Shown: piece by piece, positions 19,142 to 28,601 of the stretch
How positions within the stretch are numbered: position 1 is the stretch's first letter
Layout: each line of letters starts with the position of its first letter
Source of the DNA: Fidelibacterota bacterium
GTDB taxonomy: Bacteria > Fidelibacterota > Marinisomatia > SCGC-AAA003-L08 > D37C17
DNA length: 64,000 nt
NCBI GenBank assembly: GCA_014381415.1
Contig: JACNLQ010000056.1
Span: 18,802 to 82,801 of the forward strand
Reading direction: 5' to 3'
Notes under the pieces: generated by a model
What the model was told of the DNA's origin: nothing
The model's database searches: none
Seen by the model: only the letters and a program-made list of their open reading frames with translations
Position numbers and translations under genes: made by a program

Positions 19142-20296
19142 ATGAGGGAAATTTTACTCCTAAATAGTATGAAAATCCTCCTTAAACCCAGCATTCGTAA
19201 ACTTCTATTTTTCATTACCGGTGTAATTCTAATTTCCGGATGTGCCAGATTCTCCCAATATGCACTTGAAGATGTAGAAAAACAACGCCTCAAATCTAAA
19301 AATGGTGATGAGAAAGCACTCCTATTACTCACCGAAATGTATAAAGACAATAACCAATCCTATGAAGTGCGGTTGGCAGCAATGCGCGCACTTTCAGAGA
19401 GTCGGGATCCGAAAGTAATTCACGACATTCAGGGTACGGTTCGGAATGCCAGCCTTATTGAACTTGATTTAATGAAGGAAGCTATAAAAATCCTTATCAG
19501 TTTTCAAGACATAAGTTCAACCGATTCCCTAATTGCGGCTCTCAATGCAACCGAGGCAAAAACCAATGAAATACGAATTGATATTCTTAGTGCTATTGGA
19601 AAAATTGGGACAAAGGATGAAGTCATTCTTCTCATTAAATTATATGAGGTGAGTAAACGAAGTAATGCTCAGATGAATCAATTGCTCACCACTACTTTGG
19701 GTAAAATCGGGGATGAAAAGGTGATTCCTATTTTAATGGAAATTGCCAAAAATAAAAATTTACCGGTGGATGTTCGAAGCCGGGCGGTGGATGTATTATC
19801 TAAAAAACAAGCTCCTGAATTGGTAGACTTTTTTGTTGAAATGCTTGGGGACCCCGTATCCCGGGATAAAGTCAATGAATTTGCATTTGATGTAATGGGA
19901 GAAATGCCGGAAGAGAGAATGTTGATGGCACTTTTAGAAGCCTATCAAGTTGGACGACATAAATACTATTCCCTACTCAATACTATTATGCATTCAATGG
20001 ATAATTTCGATAACCCTGAAATAAAATCACTGTATTTGGAAATCGCTCAGACCAAAGATTTCCCCAGTAATATCCGGCTGAAAGCCTTTAGGGGATTAAC
20101 TCGTTTCTCTGACCCGGAGGTGGTGGATGGAATTGTGGAATTGCTAAATGACCCTGCAAATTATATCTATTATAATGAAATTATAGGGATGCTCCATGAT
20201 TTTGGTGTTTATGATAAATTTCAAGATAAACTAAGAATGGCAGCCTTTAGAGCTATGAAAAAAGAAGCTGGAATTATTGGGTTTGCCAATGATTAA
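19142..20296 (+). CDS. HEAT-repeat lipoprotein
   Basis: Lipobox VILISGCA; repeated HEAT-like helices (LLLTEMYKDNNQSYEVRLAAMRALSESRDPKV). Start may be ATG at 19169. Confidence 0.75.
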   Translation: MREILLLNSMKILLKPSIRKLLFFITGVILISGCARFSQYALEDVEKQRLKSKNGDEKALLLLTEMYKDNNQSYEVRLAAMRALSESRDPKVIHDIQGTVRNASLIELDLMKEAIKILISFQDISSTDSLIAALNATEAKTNEIRIDILSAIGKIGTKDEVILLIKLYEVSKRSNAQMNQLLTTTLGKIGDEKVIPILMEIAKNKNLPVDVRSRAVDVLSKKQAPELVDFFVEMLGDPVSRDKVNEFAFDVMGEMPEERMLMALLEAYQVGRHKYYSLLNTIMHSMDNFDNPEIKSLYLEIAQTKDFPSNIRLKAFRGLTRFSDPEVVDGIVELLNDPANYIYYNEIIGMLHDFGVYDKFQDKLRMAAFRAMKKEAGIIGFAND

Positions 20297-21065
20297 ACCA
20301 TTGCTAATTATAATGATTCTTATAGTTTCACTTTTTCAACTGGGGTGTGGCAGGAAAAAAAGTGTAGACCCGGACCCTCAAATTGAAACACCCCTTCAAA
20401 ACGAAATTGCTGAAATATTTGCTGATAGTGTTGCCATTGTTCAAACTGATAAATTTTTTGAATTGGAGCAAACTATGGAGGACATTCAAAAAGAGGTGGA
20501 AATGCTTCGAAATAAAGTAATTAATTATGAATACAAACCACCTGAAACGGATTATACCAAACAATTGAAAGCGCTCATTGATAATCCCCCACCCGCACAT
20601 AAAATATCATTGAGTAATGGATCCATAATTGAAGGTACCATTAAAAAAGATAAGTTAGATTATCTGTTGGTCAATACAGATGTAGGATTATTAACTTTAA
20701 ATAAATCCGAAATATTAGAAATTGAAGATTTAATACTTCCCACTCCCGATTTAGTTTTCATTGGACATGGACAAGAAGAAGCATTTGAATCATATAGACT
20801 GTTCACCGGCAAAGTGATGAACCAGGGAAATCGAAGAGGAGATTTTGTACGGGTCATTTATAATCTATGGGGAGAAAATACACAGCTGTTGGGTACCGAC
20901 TCTACCTTTATAGAGGGCTCACAAATTATCTACCGTTCTGGCATTGTTACCGACACTGTTTTAGAGCCAAACCAATCCGCTCAATTCAGCATAAAGGTTG
21001 CTGTACCGGATTCCATCTCTGTTACATATGTCACCCGAGATGTCCGCTGGGAAATGTTTGACTAA
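20289..21065 (+). CDS. Hypothetical lipoprotein
   Basis: Signal with lipobox VSLFQLGCG; ATG at 20289 overlaps the upstream stop by 8 bp. Confidence 0.7.
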   Translation: MIKPLLIIMILIVSLFQLGCGRKKSVDPDPQIETPLQNEIAEIFADSVAIVQTDKFFELEQTMEDIQKEVEMLRNKVINYEYKPPETDYTKQLKALIDNPPPAHKISLSNGSIIEGTIKKDKLDYLLVNTDVGLLTLNKSEILEIEDLILPTPDLVFIGHGQEEAFESYRLFTGKVMNQGNRRGDFVRVIYNLWGENTQLLGTDSTFIEGSQIIYRSGIVTDTVLEPNQSAQFSIKVAVPDSISVTYVTRDVRWEMFD

Positions 21066-21108
21066 TTATTCAATGGTTTACGTCCAACTATACCTTTAAT
21101 TTTTCCCC

Positions 21109-21666
21109 ATGGCAATCAAAATAATTATCTCCATTTTGATTTTGGGATTCCTACAATCTTGTGGACAAGAAAACCATATTCGGACCTATCAATTGGATAA
21201 AACTAAAGCGCCTGATACCAAACCTCGGGTTGAGGTACCGGTAATCCAATCTACTGGATTCAGCTGGGCAAAACCAGAAAATTGGATTTCATCTTCAGGC
21301 TCTTCCATGAGACTAGCAAGTTTTAATGTTCCATATTCTAATGGAATTGGCGATTTATCGGTTATTCAATTAGGCGGTACCGGGGGAAGTATTGAAGCCA
21401 ATGTAAACCGTTGGAGAAGACAATTAAATCTGGATTCCCAATCACTTTCTGAAATTGAAAAAGAAATGGTCGATTATAAAGGTGGATTAGGTGATTACAA
21501 AATAATTCAAATAATTAATGGGGATTTGGATGCTGCCTTTCTCTGTGCAATCCTTCCTGCAGGAGAGCAAACTCTATTTGTTAAATTATCAGCAAACCCA
21601 ATTGGTATTAAAGAAGTCAAATCCACCTTTATTTCATTTTGTTCATCTCTAAGAATCTCAATTTAA
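21109..21666 (+). CDS. Hypothetical lipoprotein
   Basis: Lipobox ILGFLQSCG; directly upstream of resB-like gene. Confidence 0.7.
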   Translation: MAIKIIISILILGFLQSCGQENHIRTYQLDKTKAPDTKPRVEVPVIQSTGFSWAKPENWISSSGSSMRLASFNVPYSNGIGDLSVIQLGGTGGSIEANVNRWRRQLNLDSQSLSEIEKEMVDYKGGLGDYKIIQIINGDLDAAFLCAILPAGEQTLFVKLSANPIGIKEVKSTFISFCSSLRISI

Positions 21667-22809
21667 ATGAATTTACAATTAATGCACGCTAAAGGTATCA
21701 TCAATTTCTTAAAACAACCCAAGATTTTTGTATTTGCCATGGCCTGGATGATGATGTTGGTACTTTTAGGGACATTGGCTCAAAAAGATTTGGGATTATA
21801 TGCCGCTCAAAATAAGTACTTCTCAGCTTGGGTAACCTGGTTTTGGTTTTTTCCAATGCCTGGAGGAAGACTTACTCTCATTGTCATTTTAATAAATTTA
21901 TCATTTTTCTTTTTCAATAAAAGTATATGGAGAATTAAAAAACTGGGGATAGTGATTTTACACATGGGAGGAATACTGCTATTGGTAGGAGGCGGATTAA
22001 CTGCCATGTTTAGTTCAGAGGGAAATATGGTCATTGAGGAGGGTGCCCAATCCAATCACGTGGAAGATTACCATTTTATGGAATTAGCCATTATTAATAC
22101 ATCTGCAAGCAACTTTGATGAATTTACAATTTTTGATCAGGCATTGTTAAAAAGGAACCAGATTCTTAAACATGCAAACCTGAATTTTGAAATTGAAATT
22201 TTAAATTATCTGGATAATTGCGAACCCGCAAAAAGAACTTCCCCCGCTGGGATACAACATAAAGGTATGTTGAAAAATTTTATTCTAAATGAATTAAGAC
22301 CTGAAAAAGAGGATAATTGGAACCGACCCGGACTTATTTATAAAATCAGCAATTCAGGTTCAAGTGCAGATGGTATGTATGGCATTTTTCTGGGGCAGCC
22401 TGTATCACAAACTCTATCAATAAACGGTAAAGATTATACCCTGATACTCCGCCGAAAACGCACGTATCTCCCTTTTTCAATTGAACTTTTAGATTTCAAG
22501 AAAACCCTGCACCCTGGCACTGACATTCCAAAAAGTTATAGCTCCGATATAAATCTCATTGAGAATGGAGTAGTACGTAAAATTCTCATTCAAATGAATG
22601 AACCCTTGAGGCATAAAGGGTACACTTTTTTTCAGTCTTCTTTTATTGAGGGACCGGACAGTGAAACAACCGTACTGGCTGTGGTTAAAAATTACGGCCG
22701 CCTTTTCCCCTATATTTCCAGCATTATCATGTGTATTGGATTATTATTTCATTTATCTCAAAAATTACCGGACCTCTTCAGAAAATCAAGAGAAAAGATT
22801 GCAGCATGA
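21667..22809 (+). CDS. ResB-like cytochrome c biogenesis protein
   Basis: KFIFAM-like TM start, GLYAAQNKYFSAWVTWFWFFPMPGGRLTLIVILINLSFFFFNKS, LHMGGILLLVGGGLTAMFSSEGNMVIEEG, MNEPLRHKGYTFFQSSF. Confidence 0.9.
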   Translation: MNLQLMHAKGIINFLKQPKIFVFAMAWMMMLVLLGTLAQKDLGLYAAQNKYFSAWVTWFWFFPMPGGRLTLIVILINLSFFFFNKSIWRIKKLGIVILHMGGILLLVGGGLTAMFSSEGNMVIEEGAQSNHVEDYHFMELAIINTSASNFDEFTIFDQALLKRNQILKHANLNFEIEILNYLDNCEPAKRTSPAGIQHKGMLKNFILNELRPEKEDNWNRPGLIYKISNSGSSADGMYGIFLGQPVSQTLSINGKDYTLILRRKRTYLPFSIELLDFKKTLHPGTDIPKSYSSDINLIENGVVRKILIQMNEPLRHKGYTFFQSSFIEGPDSETTVLAVVKNYGRLFPYISSIIMCIGLLFHLSQKLPDLFRKSREKIAA

Positions 22810-24695
22810 AATTCTATAGTCTGACATTAGTGTTTTTTTTATCAATTGGTGGAATTCTATTACCCCGAGATTTTGACCACCAAGATATTCCCATACATGA
22901 AAATGGACGCATTAAACCACTGGATACGTTTGTAAGAAACCAACTGCTTCTCATTTACGGAAAGCGTTCTATTAAGCCTAAAGCATTACCGGATGACGTA
23001 AATTCTAATGGATTATCAGCAATAGATTGGTTTTTTGATATTGCACTAAATCCTGATGATGGGGATAAATACAGAGTCTTTAACATCAACAACCCCGAGG
23101 TGGTAGCGAGCCTGGGATTAAATTGGGATCCTTCACATTTATATAATCGGGCAGAGGTATTGTCTGGATTAAAAAATCATTTCGATTATATCTCAAATAT
23201 CCATGGATTGCCTGAGGAAGAGCTCAGCCAGTTTGATTCACAATTGCTAAAGGTTTACAGAAATGTAAGCCAATATCAAGCGCTCAGTTATAGTCTATCC
23301 TGCCTGCTACCATCAATACAAATTCATGATAAAACCATTGCCCAATCTCTATCCGTAAATCCTGGAGATAAACTTAGTTACTACCAAATAATGAGGAAAG
23401 CGAATCAACTCAGTCCATTAATGGAAAGATTGTTAAATCAGGATAAAGAGGAGTGGTCAGAATCAGACTTTGAGCTGCAGCATATAATGGGGATTCTAAA
23501 TGAAATTAATCAGGATAAATTTGCCCGGATTTTGAAAATTATACCTCCCGAAAGTGGAAACCAGGATGAAGAATGGCAGTCTCCCTGGGAATTAATGGAA
23601 AGTAGAATGATTGGTCTAAATCAGGAGAAATTACTCATAACACTAGAGTCATTTTTAAGATCTCGAATTGATAAAAATACTGATAAAAGTAATTCCTTTT
23701 TAGCAAAATATGAGAACTTACTTTCAAATCCATTTAATGGGTTATTCAACGTGACTAATATTAAATTGGAAACCTGGACAAATAAAGCAAATCTATTTTA
23801 TAAAAGCATCGCACTCTACATTTTGGCGTTTCTCCTTTTAGTAATTTCCTGGATGTCCAAACCAATATTACTGAGGAGAATTTCATTTGCCTGTTTGTTA
23901 GGCGGTTTGGCTTTTCATTCTTACGGCATTCTTTTACGCATTATAATTATGTCAAGGCCTCCCGTCTCAACCCTTTATGAAAGTATCATTTTTGTCAGCC
24001 TTATAGGGGTTATTTGTGCCTCGCTATTGGAATATAGCCGCAAGGATGGAATGGGTATTTTCATGGGCACCATTGTAGGAGCAGCACTCCATTTTGTAGG
24101 GCTCGGGTATGCAAATGATGGCGATACGCTGGGGATGCTGGTTGCTGTGCTTAATTCAAATTTCTGGTTGGCTACCCATGTTACCACCATCACCATTGGG
24201 TATGGTACATCTCTTTTTGCCGGTGTGCTGGGGCACGTATATTTACTGCAAGCAATTCGAACTCCCTTTGATAAAAAATATTTAAAAACTGTGAATTCCA
24301 ATGTGTTTGGAGCAACCCTGTTCGCTTTATTCTTCACCCTTTTTGGTACCATTCTTGGTGGAATCTGGGCGGATCAATCCTGGGGAAGATTTTGGGGTTG
24401 GGATCCAAAAGAGAATGGCGCCCTTCTTATTGTCATGTGGCAGATTATGATGCTGCATCTACGCATCACCGGATTAGTGAAACCAATGGGGTTTGCCTTA
24501 GGTATGATCCTGAATAATATTTTAGTTATTCTGGCTTGGTTTGGAGTAAATCTACTTGGAGTTGGTTTGCATAGCTATGGTTTCGCAACGGGTATCGCTA
24601 TTAATATCTCTCTATTTATTGCCTTTGAATTAATAACTGGGTTTGGGACTTATTATTGGGCAAAAAATAGACATAAACAGTTCACCGCTGTTTAG
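22806..24695 (+). CDS. ccsA: CcsA-type cytochrome c biogenesis protein
   Basis: RPPVSTLYESIIFVS, LATHVTTITIGYGTSLFAGVLGHVYLL, WADQSWGRFWGWDPKENGALLIVMWQ; ATG at 22806 overlaps the resB stop. Confidence 0.93.
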   Translation: MKFYSLTLVFFLSIGGILLPRDFDHQDIPIHENGRIKPLDTFVRNQLLLIYGKRSIKPKALPDDVNSNGLSAIDWFFDIALNPDDGDKYRVFNINNPEVVASLGLNWDPSHLYNRAEVLSGLKNHFDYISNIHGLPEEELSQFDSQLLKVYRNVSQYQALSYSLSCLLPSIQIHDKTIAQSLSVNPGDKLSYYQIMRKANQLSPLMERLLNQDKEEWSESDFELQHIMGILNEINQDKFARILKIIPPESGNQDEEWQSPWELMESRMIGLNQEKLLITLESFLRSRIDKNTDKSNSFLAKYENLLSNPFNGLFNVTNIKLETWTNKANLFYKSIALYILAFLLLVISWMSKPILLRRISFACLLGGLAFHSYGILLRIIIMSRPPVSTLYESIIFVSLIGVICASLLEYSRKDGMGIFMGTIVGAALHFVGLGYANDGDTLGMLVAVLNSNFWLATHVTTITIGYGTSLFAGVLGHVYLLQAIRTPFDKKYLKTVNSNVFGATLFALFFTLFGTILGGIWADQSWGRFWGWDPKENGALLIVMWQIMMLHLRITGLVKPMGFALGMILNNILVILAWFGVNLLGVGLHSYGFATGIAINISLFIAFELITGFGTYYWAKNRHKQFTAV

Positions 24696-24699
24696 GTAA

Positions 24700-25335
24700 T
24701 TGAAAACTTGGGAAAAATTTGATTTCCAAACAATTCCTAATTACAATTTTCAAATTTTTAATATACCACTCCAAATACAGAAATTCTTATTTCTCATAAT
24801 TCCTTTATTATTTGCCTGCACCACCCAGCCGGAAGGATGCGGAAGTGGATATACAGACATCAACGGAAAATGCTACAATCAGATTGATTTGGATGTATTG
24901 CAGGATTTCATTGATAACAGTTCCGGATCATTAATATCAACACTTGATACAAATTCAAATGGAAGCATTGAACCCCTTGAACTGAATATTCAAAAATGGA
25001 ATGAAAATGGACGTCTCACTTATTTATGGCTGTATGATGATTCCCTCAGCGGTGAAATACCTGAAAGCATAGGGCAGTTAACATATCTGGATACATTGAA
25101 TTTATCCTATAATCAGCTAACGGGAAAACTACCCCAAAGTATTGGTAGATTGTCAACCCTAAATTGGTTGTATCTATACCTTAATCAACTAGGAGGAACA
25201 ATGCCTGATTCTCTTTGTACTATTTATCCGAACCTCACCAATACTTATTTTGCCTACAACCAGTTTTGTCCCCCATACCCCAGCTGTATTCCAATTGAAA
25301 AAATAGGTGTACAGGATACATCTAATTGTCCCTGA
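24700..25335 (+). CDS. Leucine-rich-repeat lipoprotein/secreted protein
   Basis: LTYLDTLNLSYNQLTGKLPQSIGRLSTLNWLYLYLNQLGGTMPDSLC; lipobox-like PLLFACTTQ; start codon uncertain (TTG at 24700). Confidence 0.75.
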   Translation: MKTWEKFDFQTIPNYNFQIFNIPLQIQKFLFLIIPLLFACTTQPEGCGSGYTDINGKCYNQIDLDVLQDFIDNSSGSLISTLDTNSNGSIEPLELNIQKWNENGRLTYLWLYDDSLSGEIPESIGQLTYLDTLNLSYNQLTGKLPQSIGRLSTLNWLYLYLNQLGGTMPDSLCTIYPNLTNTYFAYNQFCPPYPSCIPIEKIGVQDTSNCP

Positions 25336-25445
25336 TTCGTTTTTAATTCTGAAAATTTAGCAACTTTATTACAAATATTATTTTTTGTTTTAGCATATAT
25401 GATTGCTTCAATGTAAATTTTGTTAATTAAATAAAGGAGCTTTTT

Positions 25446-25661
25446 ATGCAAATTGAAAATAATCCAAACTACATTCGAACCCCGCTTTATTCCTTCGGTA
25501 CTAAGACCATTAATACCGGCTCCGGAATTGAATATTGTGTAGAATATATCAGTGAAGATAAAAGACAAACCCGCTTATTATGGTTTAAAGAGTCAGGAGA
25601 GTATATTCGCCTGAAAGCCAAACATAATAATTATGAGGAAACTCTGGAAGCAGAAGCCTAA
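25446..25661 (+). CDS. Small uncharacterised protein (71 aa)
   Basis: ORF with AAGGAG ribosome-binding site upstream of ATG, followed by terminator. Confidence 0.65.
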   Translation: MQIENNPNYIRTPLYSFGTKTINTGSGIEYCVEYISEDKRQTRLLWFKESGEYIRLKAKHNNYEETLEAEA

Positions 25662-25718
25662 TACTTTTCCCCACCCCTCAATATGAAACTAATCGATTAT
25701 TAAAATTAGTTAGGTAAA

Positions 25719-25752
25719 ATAAAAAGCCCCCTATTGAAAGGGGGCTTTCTTA
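25719..25752. terminator. Bidirectional rho-independent terminator
   Basis: aaaaagccccctattgaaagggggcttt between convergent ORFs. Confidence 0.9.
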
Positions 25753-25769
25753 TATAAACAATCTATTAC

Positions 25770-25952
25770 TTACTTGCTTTCGGAAACAGATGCCTTTCTA
25801 TAATCAGTAACGATTTTTTTGAATTCTCCAGCAGCTTTACGAGCACGAGTTCCTGCTGCTTTATTACCTTTTTCTGAAAATATTGCGTGGTTTTCTTCCA
25901 AAGTATTCCAAAGGTCTTTCATATTGTTAAATAAATCCGTTGTTCCAGCCAT
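25770..25952 (-). CDS. Histone H1-like (Hc1-type) small basic protein
   Basis: LWNTLEENHAIFSEKGNKAAGTRARKAAGEFKKIVTDYRKA resembles the Hc1-like pattern KGNKAAGTRARK. Confidence 0.8.
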   Translation of the reverse strand: MAGTTDLFNNMKDLWNTLEENHAIFSEKGNKAAGTRARKAAGEFKKIVTDYRKASVSESK

Positions 25953-26062
25953 TTTATATATTCCTTTTTATTATTTTTTGATTATTTGATTCCAATATCC
26001 ATTATTATGGAAATTGAATGTTTACTATAAAAACCATATTATTTAGAACTGTAGGTTTTTAG

Positions 26063-26145
26063 TGCCGGGAAAAGGACTCGAACCTTCACATCACAAGGAT
26101 ACTGGTTCCTAAGACCAGCGTGTCTACCAATTCCACCATCCCGGC
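26063..26145 (-). tRNA. tRNA-Leu (anticodon UAG)
   Basis: Reverse complement GCCGGGATGGTGGAATTGGTAGACACGCTGGTCTTAGGAACCAG...GGTTCGAGTCCTTTTCCCGGCA; loop CTTAGGA; class II variable arm. Confidence 0.95.
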
Positions 26146-26206
26146 AATTAATACAGGGCGTAAATTTAATTGGATTGTGGGACAGCTACCATACTCTTTT
26201 TAATTC

Positions 26207-27436
26207 TTAATTAAACAATTCTACAGTTTTTATCAATCCATTAACCAACTGGTCAATTTCCCCCAAAGTGTTATAAATGTAAAAACTGGCTCTGTTGGTA
26301 GCAGCTATATTTAATTTTTTCATGATGGGTTGGGCACAATGATGTCCGGCACGGATGGCAATGCCGTATGTATCCAATATATGTGCAACATCATGAGGAT
26401 GGATGTTTTCTACATTAAAACTGAAGACAGCACCCTTGTCTTTTACTGTCCCATAAATGTTGATACCGGGTATGGACTGTAATTTTTCCTGGGCATATTT
26501 CAGGAGTTCAGTTTCATATTCGGTGATGTTTTCCCTGCCAATTTTGTTAATATAATCAATGGCTGAACCGAGCCCTATTACCTGTGCAATATTGGGAGTG
26601 CCCGCTTCAAATTTCCAGGGAATATCATTCCAGGTTGATTCTTCCATTGTCACCTTTCTGATCATCTCGCCACCACCCAAAAATGGATGCATTGCTTCCA
26701 ATAGTTCCGGTTTGGCATAGAGGACTCCCACTCCCGTTGGACCCAGCATTTTATGCCCAGAAAAGGCAAAGAAATCACAATTGAGTTCACTCACATTTAC
26801 TTTATGATGGGGGGTGCTCTGAGCACCATCTACTAAGACCAGGGCTCCAACCTCATGGGCTAATTTCACAATTTCGGCAATGGGATTTATCGTACCAAAT
26901 ACATTAGACTGATGAATGACACAGACAATTTTTGTATTAATGGTGAAGTATTTTTCAGGATCGGATAAATCCAGTGACCCATCTTCATTAATGGGAATAT
27001 ACTTGAGATTTGCTCCGGTTCGTTTACAAATGAGCTGCCAAGGGATTATATTGCTGTGGTGCTCCATTTCGGTAATAAGTACTTCGTCACCGGGTTTGAG
27101 ATTTTCCCCGCCCCAGCTATTAGCTACCAAATTAATACTTTCGGTAGTCCCTTTTGTAAATACAATTGATCGTCTGTCTTTGGCACCTATAAATTCTTTT
27201 ACATTATCCCGTGTTTTTTCGTAGGCAGCCGTGGCTTTTTCAGCAATCTGGTAAATTCCCCTATGAATATTAGCATTATAATTTTCATAATAATGGCTAA
27301 GAGTATCAATAACAGATTGAGGTTTCTGTGTAGTTGAGGCATTATCCAAAAATACAAGATCAGGGTTATTTTGAAAGATGAGGAAATCTTTACGGATTGT
27401 TTTTACATCTATCATTGATCTTTTCACCTGTACCAC
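26207..27436 (-). CDS. sufS: Cysteine desulfurase SufS
   Basis: VFTKGTTESINLVANSW, ITEMEHHSNIIPWQ, DGAQSTPHHKVNV, FSGHKMLGPTGVGVLYAK, RAGHHCAQP. Confidence 0.96.
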   Translation of the reverse strand: MVQVKRSMIDVKTIRKDFLIFQNNPDLVFLDNASTTQKPQSVIDTLSHYYENYNANIHRGIYQIAEKATAAYEKTRDNVKEFIGAKDRRSIVFTKGTTESINLVANSWGGENLKPGDEVLITEMEHHSNIIPWQLICKRTGANLKYIPINEDGSLDLSDPEKYFTINTKIVCVIHQSNVFGTINPIAEIVKLAHEVGALVLVDGAQSTPHHKVNVSELNCDFFAFSGHKMLGPTGVGVLYAKPELLEAMHPFLGGGEMIRKVTMEESTWNDIPWKFEAGTPNIAQVIGLGSAIDYINKIGRENITEYETELLKYAQEKLQSIPGINIYGTVKDKGAVFSFNVENIHPHDVAHILDTYGIAIRAGHHCAQPIMKKLNIAATNRASFYIYNTLGEIDQLVNGLIKTVELFN

Positions 27437-27491
27437 AGCTTTTCTCTTCCAATTGGCATGTATAGCTGTAGCACAGATACTATAATCATTA

Positions 27492-27600
27492 TACCCCTCA
27501 TTTTAATCTTCTCCCCAAGGAGAAGAGGTAGAAATATCTAATTCTTTTGGCATAATAAAACCAATTTGTACTCCTCTTCGGAGAGGCTGGATGAGGGGTA
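27492..27600. repeat. MITE-like palindromic element (109 bp) between sufS and sufT
   Basis: Perfect 10-bp terminal inverted repeat TACCCCTCAT/ATGAGGGGTA plus inner complementary CTCCCC/GGAGAG segments. Confidence 0.6.
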
Positions 27601-27606
27601 AAAACA

Positions 27607-28158
27607 TCACATCATCCCTAATTGGAGTTTTGCTTCATCGGTCATCATATCCCGGTTCCAAAGGGGTTCCCAGACAATCTCAACCAATACATCTGTCACT
27701 CCAGGGATTGATCGAATTTTATCTTCAGCATCCATGGCAATTACAGGTCCCATACCACAGCCCGGTGCTGTGAGGGTCATTTTGATTTTTACAAAGTACC
27801 CCTTATCCTGATGCGTTATTTCTAAATCATATATCAATCCTAATTCCACTATATTCACTGGAATCTCCGGGTCATAAACAGTACGGAGTTGTACCCAAAC
27901 AGATTCTTCTTCTACAGAATCACCAGGTTTATATTTTACTGCTGGCTTTTCTGGCTCCTCTTGCTTCAGCCCTATGGCATCAGCATTCTTGCCTGAAATC
28001 TTGGCTAGATTGCCATTTACAAAAAGAGTGTAATCTCCACCCAACGCTTGAGTTATTCTAACGTGGGTTCCCTCTAATAATTTAATTGGATCGCCAGAAG
28101 GAATTAGGACAGCCTCGCAATCTCTTACCATTGTTATTATTTCATTTGGAATTTCCAT
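27607..28158 (-). CDS. sufT: SufT-like Fe-S assembly protein (DUF59/MIP18 domain)
   Basis: QLRTVYDPEIPVNIVELGLIYDLEI...MTLTAPGCGMGPVIAMDAEDKIRSIPGVTDVLVEIVWEPLWNRDMMTDEAKLQLGM. Confidence 0.9.
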   Translation of the reverse strand: MEIPNEIITMVRDCEAVLIPSGDPIKLLEGTHVRITQALGGDYTLFVNGNLAKISGKNADAIGLKQEEPEKPAVKYKPGDSVEEESVWVQLRTVYDPEIPVNIVELGLIYDLEITHQDKGYFVKIKMTLTAPGCGMGPVIAMDAEDKIRSIPGVTDVLVEIVWEPLWNRDMMTDEAKLQLGMM

Positions 28159-28160
28159 AT

Positions 28161-28601
28161 CTACTCTGTTTTGATGATCTCTTGTGCATTATTCATAGCA
28201 CCTTGAAAGGTATGCCAAGCTAAAGTTGCACATTTCACCCTTGATGGATATTTATGTACACCTCCCAAAACTGCCAGTTTTCCTAAATCTTCGGTACTTT
28301 CTCCAGTGGTAGCCAAAACATGAAATTTATTAAATAATAAATTTGCTTCTTCCACTCTCATACCCTGTAATGTGCTGGTCATTATTGAAGCAGATGCTTT
28401 TGAAATTGCACATCCTGTTCCCATAAAAGCTATATCCTTAATCACACCGTCCTTCTCATTTATAAAAATAGATAGTTCATCACCACAGAGTGGATTTTGT
28501 CCGTCTGCATGGTGGCTGACATTTGTAATTTCATGAAAATTTCTCGGATTCTGATTATGGTCTATAATGAGCTGTTGGTATAAATCTCTGAATATATCCA
28601 T
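28161..28601 (-). CDS. sufU: SufU Fe-S assembly scaffold/sulfurtransferase
   Basis: IDHNQNPRNFHEI, GQNPLCGDELSIFI, FMGTGCAISKASASIMT. Confidence 0.95.
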   Translation of the reverse strand: MDIFRDLYQQLIIDHNQNPRNFHEITNVSHHADGQNPLCGDELSIFINEKDGVIKDIAFMGTGCAISKASASIMTSTLQGMRVEEANLLFNKFHVLATTGESTEDLGKLAVLGGVHKYPSRVKCATLAWHTFQGAMNNAQEIIKTE

